This document shows, in pieces, positions 1 to 8,789 of a DNA stretch of 64,000 nt. The notes under the pieces are model-generated. The model was given only the letters and a program-made list of their open reading frames with translations. It was not told the origin of the DNA and did not search any database. The stretch comes from Enterobacter huaxiensis (lineage in GTDB: Bacteria > Pseudomonadota > Gammaproteobacteria > Enterobacterales > Enterobacteriaceae). The stretch covers positions 186,001-250,000 of the forward strand of contig NZ_CP043342.1 in the NCBI RefSeq assembly GCF_003594935.2, given 5' to 3'. Each line of letters opens with the position of its first letter. Within the stretch, counting starts at the first letter, position 1. The translations under genes were made by a program, and so were the position numbers.

Positions 1-702
1 CCACTCGGTCAGATCTCTGCCCTGACGTTTGACCTTGATGACACTCTCTATGACAACCGCGAGGTGATCCTGCGTACCGAGCAGGAGTCGCTGGCGTTTG
101 TGCAGAACTACCATCCGGCATTGAAAGCGATGCAGAACAAAGATTTTCAGCAGCTGCGTCAGTCTCTGCGGGAGACCGAGCCGGAGATTTACCACGACGT
201 AACCGAATGGCGCCGCCGTGCGGTCGAACAGGCGATGCTCAGCGTTGGCCTGAGCGCGCGCGAGGCGGCCATTGGCGCGGAGGCATCAATGGAAAACTTC
301 GCCAAATGGCGCAGCCGTATTGACGTACCGCAGGAGACTCACGACACGCTGGCGAAGCTCGCGGAGAAGTGGCCGCTGGTGGCGATCACCAACGGTAACG
401 CCCAGCCTGAACTCTTTGGCCTCGGGGATTACTTTGAGTTCGTGCTGCGCGCGGGCCCGCACGGGCGCTCGAAGCCGTTCAGCGACATGTATCACCTGGC
501 GGCGGAGAAACTCAATCTGCCGCTCGGTGAGATCCTGCACGTCGGCGACGACCTGACCACGGACGTGGCCGGGGCGATCCGCTGCGGCATGCAGGCCTGC
601 TGGATCAGGCCGGAAAATGCCGACCTGATGACCACGCCGGACAGTCGTCTTCTGCCGCACGTGGAAATTTCGCGGTTGGCATCCCTCACGACGCTGATAT
701 AA
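1..702 (+). CDS. yigB: HAD phosphatase YigB, 5' partial
   Basis: The reading frame is open from base 1, so the start codon lies outside the window. The visible N-terminus carries the HAD motif I nucleophile, FDLDDTLYD, within the first 20 residues; motif II is VAITNGN in the middle, and the C-terminal [13 protein letters not shown] is motif IV, which binds Mg2+. This is the enterobacterial YigB family of HAD hydrolases, known for FMN hydrolysis and for dephosphorylating the riboflavin intermediate 5-amino-6-(5-phosphoribitylamino)uracil. It precedes uvrD as in E. coli, where it follows xerC. The internal GTG at 64 is not the start because motif I lies upstream of it. Confidence 0.93.
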   Translation, partial: PLGQISALTFDLDDTLYDNREVILRTEQESLAFVQNYHPALKAMQNKDFQQLRQSLRETEPEIYHDVTEWRRRAVEQAMLSVGLSAREAAIGAEASMENFAKWRSRIDVPQETHDTLAKLAEKWPLVAITNGNAQPELFGLGDYFEFVLRAGPHGRSKPFSDMYHLAAEKLNLPLGEILHVGDDLTTDVAGAIRCGMQACWIRPENADLMTTPDSRLLPHVEISRLASLTTLI

Positions 703-714
703 TCACCAGTAATA

Positions 715-730
715 TTGTATAAATTACCAG
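715..730. promoter_or_regulatory. LexA-like SOS box upstream of uvrD
   Basis: The 16 bp TTGTATAAATTACCAG resembles the LexA consensus CTGT-N8-ACAG and the known E. coli uvrD operator, with one mismatch in each conserved half (TTGT and CCAG). It overlaps a TATAAA at 718-723 that could be the -10 element, so LexA binding would block transcription. SOS control of uvrD is established in E. coli; binding here is inferred. Confidence 0.65.
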
Positions 731-742
731 GGGTTTGCAGTC

Positions 743-772
743 GTAGCCCCGGTAAGCGAAGCGCCACCGGGC
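743..772. repeat. REP-type palindrome in the uvrD leader
   Basis: An imperfect palindrome with GCCCCGGT and ACCGGGC arms around AAGCGAAGCGCC. It has the same core as the REP elements at 4286, 16175 and 28209. It sits between the presumed uvrD promoter and the uvrD start, so it would be transcribed into the 5' leader as a hairpin. Confidence 0.75.
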
Positions 773-809
773 GTTTTGCTGTGTTCCTGAATACTATGTG
801 ACGGTGCCA

Positions 810-2972
810 ATGGACGTTTCTTACCTGCTCGACAGCCTTAATGACAAACAGCGTGAAGCCGTAGCGGCCTCGCGCACCAACATGCTGGTGCTGGCTGGGG
901 CGGGCAGTGGTAAGACGCGCGTGCTGGTTCACCGTATTGCCTGGCTGCAGAGCGTTGAGAACTGCTCCCCATACTCCATCATGGCGGTAACGTTTACCAA
1001 CAAGGCGGCGGCAGAGATGCGCCACCGTATCGCACAGCTGATGGGCACCAGCCAGGGCGGCATGTGGGTCGGCACCTTCCACGGCCTGGCGCACCGCCTG
1101 CTGCGCGCGCATCATATGGACGCCAACCTGCCGCAGGATTTTCAGATCCTCGACAGCGAAGACCAGCTCCGTTTGCTGAAGCGTCTTATCAAGGCGATGA
1201 ACCTCGACGAGAAGCAGTGGCCGCCGCGTCAGGCGATGTGGTACATCAACGGTCAGAAAGACGAAGGGCTGCGCCCGCACCACATTCAGAGCTTCGGTAA
1301 CCCGGTCGAGCAGACCTGGCAAAACGTCTACAAGGCCTATCAGGAAGCGTGCGATCGCGCTGGTCTGGTCGATTTCGCCGAGCTGCTGCTGCGCGCCCAC
1401 GAGCTGTGGCTCAACAAGCCGCATATCCTTCAGCACTACCGTGAACGCTTCACCAATATCCTGGTGGATGAATTCCAGGATACCAACAACATTCAGTACG
1501 CGTGGATACGCCTGCTGGCCGGCGATACCGGCAAGGTGATGATCGTGGGCGATGACGACCAGTCGATCTACGGCTGGCGCGGGGCGCAGGTGGAAAACAT
1601 CCAGCGCTTCCTCAACGATTTCCCCGGCGCACAGACCATTCGTCTGGAGCAGAACTACCGCTCGACGAACAACATCCTCAGCGCGGCTAACGCCCTGATC
1701 GAAAACAACAACGGGCGTCTGGGTAAAAAGCTGTGGACCGACGGCGTCGACGGCGAGCCTATCTCTATCTACTGTGCGTTCAATGAACTCGACGAAGCCC
1801 GCTTCGTGGTGAACCGCATCAAAACCTGGCAGGACAACGGCGGCGCGCTGGAGCAGTGCGCAATTCTCTATCGCAGCAACGCCCAGTCGCGCGTGCTGGA
1901 AGAGGCGCTGCTGCAGGTGGGCATGCCGTACCGCATTTACGGCGGTATGCGCTTCTTCGAACGCCAGGAAATCAAAGATGCACTCTCGTATCTGCGTCTG
2001 ATTGCTAACCGTAACGATGATGCCGCGTTTGAGCGCGTAGTGAATACGCCAACCCGCGGGATTGGCGACCGCACGCTGGACGTGGTGCGCCAGGCATCTC
2101 GCGATCGTCAGCTTACGCTGTGGCAGGCGTGCCGCGAGCTGCTGCAGGAGAAAGCCCTCGCCGGACGCGCCGCCAGCGCGCTGCAGCGCTTCATTGAGCT
2201 GATTGATGCGTTGGCGCAGGAAACCGCCGACATGCCGCTGCACGTGCAGACCGACCGGGTGATTAAAGACTCCGGGCTGCGCATCATGTACGAGCAGGAG
2301 AAAGGCGAGAAGGGCCAGACCCGTATTGAGAACTTAGAGGAACTGGTGACGGCAACGCGCCAGTTCAGCTACAACGAAGAAGACGAAGACCTGATGCCGC
2401 TGCAGGCGTTCCTCTCCCACGCCGCGCTGGAAGCGGGCGAGGGGCAGGCGGACACCTGGCAGGATGCGGTTCAGCTGATGACCCTCCACTCCGCCAAAGG
2501 GCTGGAGTTCCCGCAGGTGTTCATCGTTGGGGTAGAAGAGGGGATGTTCCCAAGCCAGATGTCGCTGGATGAAGGCGGGCGCCTGGAAGAAGAGCGTCGT
2601 CTGGCCTACGTGGGCGTGACCCGTGCGATGCAAAAGCTGACGCTGACCTACGCCGAAACCCGCCGTCTGTACGGTAAAGAGGTGTATCACCGTCCGTCGC
2701 GCTTCATCGGCGAGCTGCCGGAAGCCTGCGTGGAGGAGGTGCGCCTGCGCGCCAGCATCAGCCGTCCGGTAAGCCATCAGCGCATGGGTTCGCCAATCTC
2801 TGAAACCGACACCGGCTACAAGCTGGGCCAGCGCGTTCGCCATTCGAAATTTGGCGAAGGCACCATCGTGAATCTGGAAGGCAGCGGCGAGCACAGCCGC
2901 CTGCAGGTCGCGTTCCAGGGGCAGGGTATTAAATGGCTGGTAGCGGCCTATGCTAAGCTCGAAACGGTGTAA
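810..2972 (+). CDS. uvrD: DNA helicase II UvrD
   Basis: SF1A 3'-5' helicase that removes the incised oligonucleotide in UvrABC excision repair and unwinds DNA in MutHLS mismatch repair. The 720-residue product equals the E. coli length when started at ATG 810 (MDVSYLLDSLN). A GTG at 798 would add four residues but has no family support. Walker A GAGSGKT is at residues 30-36, with motif Ia TFTNKAAAEM, Walker B VDEFQD near 220, motif III GDDDQSIYGWRG, motif IV QNYRS, motif V TLHSAKGLEF and motif VI VGVTRAM. The C-terminal part ends in the Tudor-like segment that starts around GQRVRHSKFGEG and contacts RNA polymerase. It is transcribed alone, probably under LexA control. Confidence 0.98.
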   Translation: MDVSYLLDSLNDKQREAVAASRTNMLVLAGAGSGKTRVLVHRIAWLQSVENCSPYSIMAVTFTNKAAAEMRHRIAQLMGTSQGGMWVGTFHGLAHRLLRAHHMDANLPQDFQILDSEDQLRLLKRLIKAMNLDEKQWPPRQAMWYINGQKDEGLRPHHIQSFGNPVEQTWQNVYKAYQEACDRAGLVDFAELLLRAHELWLNKPHILQHYRERFTNILVDEFQDTNNIQYAWIRLLAGDTGKVMIVGDDDQSIYGWRGAQVENIQRFLNDFPGAQTIRLEQNYRSTNNILSAANALIENNNGRLGKKLWTDGVDGEPISIYCAFNELDEARFVVNRIKTWQDNGGALEQCAILYRSNAQSRVLEEALLQVGMPYRIYGGMRFFERQEIKDALSYLRLIANRNDDAAFERVVNTPTRGIGDRTLDVVRQASRDRQLTLWQACRELLQEKALAGRAASALQRFIELIDALAQETADMPLHVQTDRVIKDSGLRIMYEQEKGEKGQTRIENLEELVTATRQFSYNEEDEDLMPLQAFLSHAALEAGEGQADTWQDAVQLMTLHSAKGLEFPQVFIVGVEEGMFPSQMSLDEGGRLEEERRLAYVGVTRAMQKLTLTYAETRRLYGKEVYHRPSRFIGELPEACVEEVRLRASISRPVSHQRMGSPISETDTGYKLGQRVRHSKFGEGTIVNLEGSGEHSRLQVAFQGQGIKWLVAAYAKLETV

Positions 2973-3328
2973 CTTTCAGAAAAATATCATTATTTTGTAA
3001 TGATCTGCTAACCTTATATGTTGAAGGTCAATTAATGCCCTTCAGCGTTTCGTTGCGTGTTGACGCCACAGTTATTGCTGGCGTAACATGCGCGCACGAT
3101 TACGCTAAGAGGACATTCGCCTTGGACACACCCAGTAGATACTGGCTCAATTCCCTGTCATCCAGGAACAACTCCTAAGGCTATCTCCTCTTGCTGATGG
3201 CCTTAGTGGTTGTCAGCGACCGCATCATTCCCGTCGCACTGAGTCAGGCTGTTTAATGGTCTGAAACCCAAATTGTTTCTGTGTGCCCACCGAACTGTCC
3301 GATATTTTTTGCATTGGGAGTCCCGGTC
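2973..3328 (+). promoter_or_regulatory. corA leader region
   Basis: A 356-base gap between uvrD and corA without a large gene. It holds a small AT-rich hairpin (ATCATTA 2986-2992 with TAATGAT 2998-3004), the short leader ORF at 3122-3178 and a hairpin overlapping that ORF's stop. About 150 further untranslated bases lead to the corA Shine-Dalgarno GGGAG at 3316-3320. E. coli K-12 carries yigE in this vicinity, but no counterpart is visible here. The layout fits a regulated 5' leader controlling the Mg2+ channel gene. Confidence 0.6.
3122..3178 (+). CDS. ysgD: Putative corA leader peptide (CorL/YsgD-like)
   Basis: A TTG-started 18-codon ORF, peptide (M)DTPSRYWLNSLSSRNNS, with AAGAGGA about 8 bases upstream as a ribosome binding site. 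A short translated ORF (corL) in the corA leader is known in Salmonella, where its translation affects Rho-dependent termination. From memory, E. coli has a small protein, YsgD, starting MDTPSR at this place. Its stop codon lies in the left arm of a hairpin, CTAAGGC 3175-3181 with GCCTTAG 3200-3206. The frame stays open upstream to an ATG at 3035, which would give 47 residues; the Shine-Dalgarno placement favours the short form. Confidence 0.55.
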   Translation: MDTPSRYWLNSLSSRNNS

Positions 3329-4279
3329 ATGTTGAGCGCATTTCAACTCGAAAATAACCGACTGACTCGGCTTGAAGCCGAAGAGTCGCAGCCCCTTGTG
3401 GATGCCGTATGGGTGGATCTGGTCGAGCCGGACGACGATGAACGCCTTCGCGTACAATCAGAGCTGGGGCAAAGCCTGGCAACCCGTCCTGAACTGGAAG
3501 ACATCGAAGCATCGGCACGTTTTTTTGAAGATGAAGACGGCCTGCACATTCACTCCTTCTTCTTTTTTGAAGACGCAGACGACCACGCGGGCAACTCTAC
3601 CGTGGCGTTTACCGTTCGCGACGGCCGCCTGTTTACCCTGCGCGAGCGCGAACTGCCGGCGTTTCGTCTCTACCGCATGCGCGCCCGCAGCCAGGCGATG
3701 GTGGACGGCAACGCCTACGAGCTGCTGCTCGACCTGTTCGAAACCAAAATCGAACAGCTGGCGGATGAAATCGAAAACATCTACAGCGACCTGGAAAAGT
3801 TGAGCCGCGTGATCATGGAAGGCCATCAGGGCGATGAGTATGACGAAGCGCTCTCCACGCTGGCGGAGCTGGAAGATATCGGCTGGAAGGTGCGTTTGTG
3901 TCTGATGGATACCCAGCGCGCGCTGAACTTCCTGGTGCGCAAGGCGCGTCTGCCGGGCGGCCAGCTGGAGCAGGCGCGTGAGATTTTACGAGATATCGAA
4001 TCCCTGCTGCCGCACAACGAATCCCTGTTCCAGAAGGTGAACTTCCTGATGCAGGCGGCGATGGGCTTTATTAACATCGAGCAGAACCGCATCATCAAGA
4101 TCTTCTCGGTGGTGTCCGTGGTGTTTCTGCCGCCGACGCTGGTGGCATCGAGCTACGGGATGAACTTTGAGTTTATGCCCGAGCTGCGCTGGAGCTTCGG
4201 CTACCCGGGGGCGATTGTCTTTATGATCCTCGCCGGGCTGGCGCCGTATCTGTACTTTAAACGCCGGAACTGGCTGTGA
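3329..4279 (+). CDS. corA: Magnesium/cobalt transport protein CorA
   Basis: Homopentameric inner-membrane Mg2+ channel that also passes Co2+ and Ni2+. Starting at ATG 3329 ([10 protein letters not shown]), after GGGAG, gives 316 residues, the usual length. The upstream in-frame start at 3281 would add 16 residues that do not belong to the family. It has a large acidic cytoplasmic domain, a long helix rich in Glu and Asp around residues 140-260, and two C-terminal membrane segments. The signature YGMN sits at the end of the first one, followed by the periplasmic loop FEFMPEL. The tail ends KRRNWL, a basic cytoplasmic end. Confidence 0.98.
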   Translation: MLSAFQLENNRLTRLEAEESQPLVDAVWVDLVEPDDDERLRVQSELGQSLATRPELEDIEASARFFEDEDGLHIHSFFFFEDADDHAGNSTVAFTVRDGRLFTLRERELPAFRLYRMRARSQAMVDGNAYELLLDLFETKIEQLADEIENIYSDLEKLSRVIMEGHQGDEYDEALSTLAELEDIGWKVRLCLMDTQRALNFLVRKARLPGGQLEQAREILRDIESLLPHNESLFQKVNFLMQAAMGFINIEQNRIIKIFSVVSVVFLPPTLVASSYGMNFEFMPELRWSFGYPGAIVFMILAGLAPYLYFKRRNWL

Positions 4280-4285
4280 GAATCC

Positions 4286-4315
4286 GCCCGGTGGCGCTAC
4301 GCTTACCGGGCCTAC
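4286..4315. repeat. REP element after corA
   Basis: The arms GCCCGGT and ACCGGGC flank GGCGCTACGCTT, followed by CTAC. This is the typical enterobacterial REP core. It lies 7 bases after the corA stop, at the place where E. coli K-12 has yigF and yigG. Confidence 0.85.
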
Positions 4316-4324
4316 GATCGTGTA

Positions 4325-4358
4325 CCCTCTCCCTTTGGGAGAGGGTTAGGGTGAGGGG
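4325..4358. repeat. CCCTCTCCC hairpin repeat, copy 1
   Basis: The inverted repeat CCCTCTCCC/GGGAGAGGG has a TTT loop and is followed by TTAGGGTGAGGGG. It is the same family as 44444-44482 (same orientation) and 63951-63986 (inverted). It sits between the convergent corA and rarD and probably forms an RNA hairpin on either strand. Confidence 0.85.
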
Positions 4359-4362
4359 AGCA

Positions 4363-5259
4363 CTACAATCCTTTACGCACTCTGCGCTGGGTATAAATCG
4401 CATCCGCAACAAAAATCGCTAACGCCACCCAGATAAAGGCGAAGGTCACCATCTTATCCGCACCCGGCACTTCGCCGTAAAACACCACCGCCAGCAGGAA
4501 CATCAGCGTCGGGCCGATATACTGGAAGAAGCCCAGCGTCGAGAGGCGCAGGCGCGTTGCCGCACCGGTGAAGCACAGCAGCGGGATAGTTGTGACGACG
4601 CCTGCTGCCATCAGCATCAGGTTCAGCGACCACGGGTTGCTGCCCATATGACTGGTGGCGCTGTCGGCAATACCAAACAGGTAAATCGCGGCCAACGGCA
4701 GCAGCCAGAGTGTTTCAAACAGCATCCCGGTCTGGGCTTCAACGGCGATTTTCTTACGCACCAGACCGTAGAACGCAAAGCTAAACGCCAGACCCAGCGC
4801 GATAACCGGCAGGGAGCCGAAGGTCCACAGCTGCACCAGTACGCCACACAGGGCCAGGATCACAGCCACCCACTGCATACGGCGGAAGCGTTCACCGAGG
4901 AATATCATCCCAAGAACGATGTTCACCAGCGGGTTAATAAAATAGCCCAGGCTCGCTTCGAGCATATGGTGGTTATTCACCGCCCAGATGAAGAGCAGCC
5001 AGTTGCCGCCGATGAGCACCGCAGAGAGCGCCAGCAGGAAAACCTTCTTTGGGGTTTTAAGCAGCGTTTTCACGCCCGACCACTGACGGCTGACGCTCAT
5101 CAGCGCAATCATAAAGAAGAACGACCAGATCACGCGGTGAGTGAGGATCTCGTCAGCCGGAACGTAGGCGATAAGCTTGAAGTACGCCGGTGCGATACCC
5201 CAAATAAAATAAGCGGCAAGGGCGAGTAAAACGCCCTGCCGCGTCTGTTTAGCATCCAT
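4363..5259 (-). CDS. rarD: EamA-family permease RarD
   Basis: 298-residue inner-membrane protein with about ten hydrophobic segments in two EamA/DMT halves, beginning MDAKQTRQGVLLAL. It matches E. coli RarD almost throughout (for example NNHHMLEASLGYFINPLVN and STLGFFQYIGPTLMF). The family name comes from a chloramphenicol-sensitive homologue, but the substrate of enterobacterial RarD is not established. It is convergent with corA, with a REP and a hairpin repeat between their stops, and is followed on the same strand by nothing before corA. Confidence 0.95.
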   Translation of the reverse strand: MDAKQTRQGVLLALAAYFIWGIAPAYFKLIAYVPADEILTHRVIWSFFFMIALMSVSRQWSGVKTLLKTPKKVFLLALSAVLIGGNWLLFIWAVNNHHMLEASLGYFINPLVNIVLGMIFLGERFRRMQWVAVILALCGVLVQLWTFGSLPVIALGLAFSFAFYGLVRKKIAVEAQTGMLFETLWLLPLAAIYLFGIADSATSHMGSNPWSLNLMLMAAGVVTTIPLLCFTGAATRLRLSTLGFFQYIGPTLMFLLAVVFYGEVPGADKMVTFAFIWVALAIFVADAIYTQRRVRKGL

Positions 5260-5310
5260 CGGGATAATCCGTTACAAAATAGTGAATTAATTTTACCCGA
5301 TTTTGCCGCC

Positions 5311-5778
5311 TCAACCCACCATATAAGTGGCGGTTGCGCTGGCGATATAAACCTGATCTTCGTTATGCAGTTCAACGCGGGCAACGGCAACCTTGTTCCC
5401 GGCACGCAGCAGGCTGCTGCTGCAGGTGAAGCGATTCCCTCGACCGGGGCGCAGGTAGTCGACACGCAGGTCGATCGTGCCCATGCGCGACAGTCGCTGG
5501 CGAAGCTCGTCCTCATTGATGGTGTCGTGGCGCGTCAGCGTGCTGCCGACGCAGACCAGGCCTGCCGCCACGTCCAGCGCGGAGGCAATCACGCCACCGT
5601 GCAAAATGCTTTGCGCCCAGTTGCCGACCATCATCGGCTGGTTATTGAAGCTCAGCTGGGCGAAGTCTTTTTCGTATCGCTCCAGCTCCAGCCCCAGCGC
5701 GCGGTTAAAGGGCATGTGATAAACAAAAATCTCGCCCACGAGTTTTAAGGCTTCTTCGGCGGTAAGCGTGGCTGACAT
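5311..5778 (-). CDS. yigI: Hotdog-fold thioesterase family protein YigI
   Basis: 155 residues from the ATG at 5778 ([16 protein letters not shown]), which is the E. coli start; the open frame continues upstream to 5829, but those residues are not family-like. The central [21 protein letters not shown] is the hotdog helix with the HGG signature of PaaI/YigI-type acyl-CoA thioesterases. E. coli YigI has been linked to medium- and long-chain acyl-CoA hydrolysis. It lies upstream of rarD on the same strand with a 51-base gap and is divergent from pldA. Confidence 0.92.
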   Translation of the reverse strand: MSATLTAEEALKLVGEIFVYHMPFNRALGLELERYEKDFAQLSFNNQPMMVGNWAQSILHGGVIASALDVAAGLVCVGSTLTRHDTINEDELRQRLSRMGTIDLRVDYLRPGRGNRFTCSSSLLRAGNKVAVARVELHNEDQVYIASATATYMVG

Positions 5779-5938
5779 GGAACATCTCATCCTTGTTGTT
5801 AACGAAATGTTGATTTTATGCCTCAACAATAATGATTTCCACTTTCAGAAACGAGGATGGAGAAGTTGTTGCAGAAGTCTGTAGAATGCCCGGACAAAAC
5901 TATTCACTACATGTCACGATTTCAGGAGAACACCACCG

Positions 5939-6808
5939 ATGCGGACGTATCTGGGTTGGTTACTGGCGGCGGTTTCGCTGCCCCTCACAGCATATGCGCA
6001 GGAAGCAACGATTAAAGAGGTTCATGATAAACCTGCCGTACACGGCAGCATTATCGCGAACCTGCTTCAGGAGCATGACAATCCGTTCACGCTTTATCCG
6101 TACGACACGAACTATGTGATTTACACTCAGACCAGCGATCTCAACAAAGAGGCGATCAGCTCCTATAACTGGTCCGATAATGCGCGTAAGGATGAGGTGA
6201 AGTACCAGCTCAGCCTCGCATTCCCGTTCTGGCGCGGCATTTTGGGGCCGAACTCGGTGTTTGGTGCCTCCTACACGCAGAAGTCCTGGTGGCAGCTTTC
6301 CAACAGCGGAGAGTCCTCACCGTTTCGTGAAACCAACTATGAGCCGCAGCTGTTCCTCGGTTTCGCAACGGACTACGAGTTCGCAGGCTGGACGCTGCGC
6401 GACGTCGAAGTGGGCTTTAACCACGACTCCAACGGTCGTTCCGATCCTACCTCACGCAGCTGGAACCGTGCTTACACCCGCCTGATGGCGCAAAACGGCA
6501 ACTTCATGGTGGAAGTGAAGCCGTGGTACGTGGTGGGCAGCACCGATGACAACCCGGACATCACCAAATACATGGGTTACTACCAGCTCAAAGTGGGCTA
6601 TCAGCTGGGTGACGCGGTGCTGAGCGCCAAAGGCCAGTACAACTGGAACACCGGCTACGGCGGCGCAGAGCTGGGCCTGAGCTATCCGGTATCGAAACAC
6701 GTGCGTCTTTATACGCAGGTGTACAGCGGGTACGGCGAGTCGCTGATCGACTACAACTTCAACCAGACCCGTGTGGGTGTGGGCGTTATGCTGAACGATA
6801 TTTTCTAG
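5939..6808 (+). CDS. pldA: Outer-membrane phospholipase A (OMPLA)
   Basis: 289 residues with an N-terminal signal peptide (MRTYLGWLLAAVSLPLTAYA, cleavage after AYA) and a 12-strand beta-barrel. It hydrolyses phospholipids misplaced in the outer leaflet, as a Ca2+-dependent dimer. The catalytic segment NHDSNGRSDPTSRSWNR supplies the His and Ser (precursor H162 and S164), and the Asn of the triad follows at the end of the motif. The C-terminus ends in Phe (MLNDIF), the usual barrel-assembly signal. It is preceded by AGGAGAA and lies upstream of recQ, as in E. coli. Confidence 0.97.
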   Translation: MRTYLGWLLAAVSLPLTAYAQEATIKEVHDKPAVHGSIIANLLQEHDNPFTLYPYDTNYVIYTQTSDLNKEAISSYNWSDNARKDEVKYQLSLAFPFWRGILGPNSVFGASYTQKSWWQLSNSGESSPFRETNYEPQLFLGFATDYEFAGWTLRDVEVGFNHDSNGRSDPTSRSWNRAYTRLMAQNGNFMVEVKPWYVVGSTDDNPDITKYMGYYQLKVGYQLGDAVLSAKGQYNWNTGYGGAELGLSYPVSKHVRLYTQVYSGYGESLIDYNFNQTRVGVGVMLNDIF

Positions 6809-6898
6809 GTCGCTCGAATGTTTTTGCGTTAAACGTTGAAGTTTCTTTCTCAGGCGCTGAAAATAGCGCCTGTTTCATTTCTGGCATATGGGGTTAAC

Positions 6899-8728
6899 GT
6901 GGCGCAGGCGGAAGTATTGAATCAGGAATCGCTGGCTAAACAGGTTTTGCAGGAAACCTTTGGCTACCAGCAGTTCCGTCCTGGCCAGGAAACCATCATT
7001 GAAACGGTGCTGGAAGGCCGAGATTGCCTGGTGGTGATGCCCACCGGCGGCGGAAAATCGCTCTGCTACCAGGTGCCCGCGCTGGTGCTTAACGGCCTGA
7101 CGGTCGTGGTGTCGCCCCTTATTTCTCTGATGAAAGACCAGGTTGACCAGCTGCTCGCCAACGGCGTGGCGGCGGCCTGTCTTAACTCGACGCAAACCCG
7201 CGAGCAGCAGCAGGAGGTCATGGCCGGCTGCCGCACCGGGCAGATTAGGCTGCTGTATATCGCGCCCGAGCGCCTGATGCTGGATAACTTCCTCGATCAT
7301 CTCGCGCACTGGAACCCTGTCCTGCTGGCGGTGGATGAAGCGCACTGTATCTCCCAGTGGGGGCATGATTTCCGTCCGGAATATGCCGCCCTCGGCCAGC
7401 TGCGTCAGCGCTTCCCCGAGCTGCCGTTTATGGCGCTCACCGCCACGGCGGACGACACGACGCGTCTGGACATTGTTCGCCTGCTGGGGCTGAATGACCC
7501 CTACATTCAGGTCAGCAGCTTCGACCGCCCGAACATCCGCTATATGCTGATGGAAAAATTCAAGCCGCTGGATCAGCTTTTGCGCTACGTGCAGGAGCAG
7601 CGCGGCAAGTCCGGCATCATCTACTGCAACAGCCGCGCGAAGGTCGAAGATACCGCCGCGCGTCTGCAAAACCGTGGCTTTAGCGCCGCGGCCTATCATG
7701 CCGGGTTAGAAAACCACATTCGCGCCGACGTGCAGGAGAAATTCCAGCGCGATGACCTGCAGATCGTGGTCGCGACGGTGGCGTTCGGAATGGGGATCAA
7801 CAAGCCCAACGTGCGCTTTGTGGTGCACTTCGACATCCCGCGCAATATCGAATCCTACTATCAGGAAACCGGCCGCGCCGGGCGTGATGGCCTGCCTGCG
7901 GAAGCGATGCTGTTTTACGATCCGGCCGACATGGCGTGGCTGCGCCGCTGCCTGGAAGAGAAGCCTCAGGGGCAGCTGCAGGATATCGAACGCCACAAGC
8001 TCAACGCGATGGGCGCCTTTGCCGAAGCGCAAACCTGCCGCCGTCTGGTGCTGCTCAACTATTTCGGCGAGGGGCGTCAGGAGGCGTGCGGCAACTGTGA
8101 TATCTGCCTCGACCCGCCGAAGCAGTACGATGGCCTGATGGACGCGCGTAAGGCGCTCTCGACCATTGGCCGCGTGAACCAGCGCTTCGGGATGGGCTAT
8201 GTGGTGGAAGTTCTGCGCGGTGCCAACAACCAGCGTATCCGCGACATGGGCCACGACAAGCTGCCGGTTTACGGCATCGGTAAAGAGCAGAGCCACGAGC
8301 ACTGGGTAAGTATTATTCGCCAGCTGATCCACCTCGGCTTTGCCACGCAAAATATTGCCCAGCACTCCGCGCTTCAGCTTACGGAGGCCGCGCGCCCCGT
8401 TCTGCGTGGTGAAATTGAACTGAAGCTCGCCGTGCCGCGCGTTATCGCCCTCAAGCCGCGCGTGATGCAGAAATCCTACGGCGGCAACTATGACCGCAAG
8501 CTGTTTGCCAAACTGCGCAAGCTGCGTAAAGCCATTGCCGATGAAGAGAATATCCCGCCGTACGTGGTGTTTAACGACGCGACGCTGATTGAGATGGCCG
8601 AGCAGATGCCGCTCAGCGCCAGCGAGATGCTTAGCGTCAACGGCGTCGGCACGCGCAAGCTGGAGCGCTTCGGTAAAGAGTTTATGGCGCTCATCCGCTC
8701 TCACGCCGATGGTGATGACGAGGAGTAG
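6899..8728 (+). CDS. recQ: ATP-dependent DNA helicase RecQ
   Basis: 3'-5' SF2 helicase of the RecFOR pathway. GTG 6899 is chosen because it gives the 609-residue E. coli form (MAQAEVLN), with GGGG at 6890-6893 as ribosome binding site. The frame is open up to a TTG at 6836, but that extension has no family support. Walker A TGGGKS is at residues 49-54, with the DEAH box followed by CISQWGHDFRPEY and motif VI QETGRAGRDG. The zinc site has four cysteines (one in AQTCRR, then CGNCDIC). The winged helix comes next, and the C-terminal HRDC domain is around residues 530-605. Confidence 0.96.
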   Translation: MAQAEVLNQESLAKQVLQETFGYQQFRPGQETIIETVLEGRDCLVVMPTGGGKSLCYQVPALVLNGLTVVVSPLISLMKDQVDQLLANGVAAACLNSTQTREQQQEVMAGCRTGQIRLLYIAPERLMLDNFLDHLAHWNPVLLAVDEAHCISQWGHDFRPEYAALGQLRQRFPELPFMALTATADDTTRLDIVRLLGLNDPYIQVSSFDRPNIRYMLMEKFKPLDQLLRYVQEQRGKSGIIYCNSRAKVEDTAARLQNRGFSAAAYHAGLENHIRADVQEKFQRDDLQIVVATVAFGMGINKPNVRFVVHFDIPRNIESYYQETGRAGRDGLPAEAMLFYDPADMAWLRRCLEEKPQGQLQDIERHKLNAMGAFAEAQTCRRLVLLNYFGEGRQEACGNCDICLDPPKQYDGLMDARKALSTIGRVNQRFGMGYVVEVLRGANNQRIRDMGHDKLPVYGIGKEQSHEHWVSIIRQLIHLGFATQNIAQHSALQLTEAARPVLRGEIELKLAVPRVIALKPRVMQKSYGGNYDRKLFAKLRKLRKAIADEENIPPYVVFNDATLIEMAEQMPLSASEMLSVNGVGTRKLERFGKEFMALIRSHADGDDEE

Positions 8729-8789
8729 TCAGCCGGGCTAAAAAGTGCCAGGATGGTGACTCACTGTATTATTTTCCCGCGAGCTAATT

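Noticed and set aside
492..2243. 583-codon open frame on the minus strand inside uvrD
   Set aside because: It is antisense to a clearly conserved helicase gene and is rich in His, Arg, Val and Gln, the composition of GC-rich shadow frames. No start signal or known domain.
6836..6898. Extended RecQ N-terminus from TTG 6836 that looks like a signal peptide
   Set aside because: RecQ is cytosolic, and the family starts at MAQAEVLN-type sequence. GTG 6899 has a suitable GGGG upstream, and the extension has no counterpart in E. coli.
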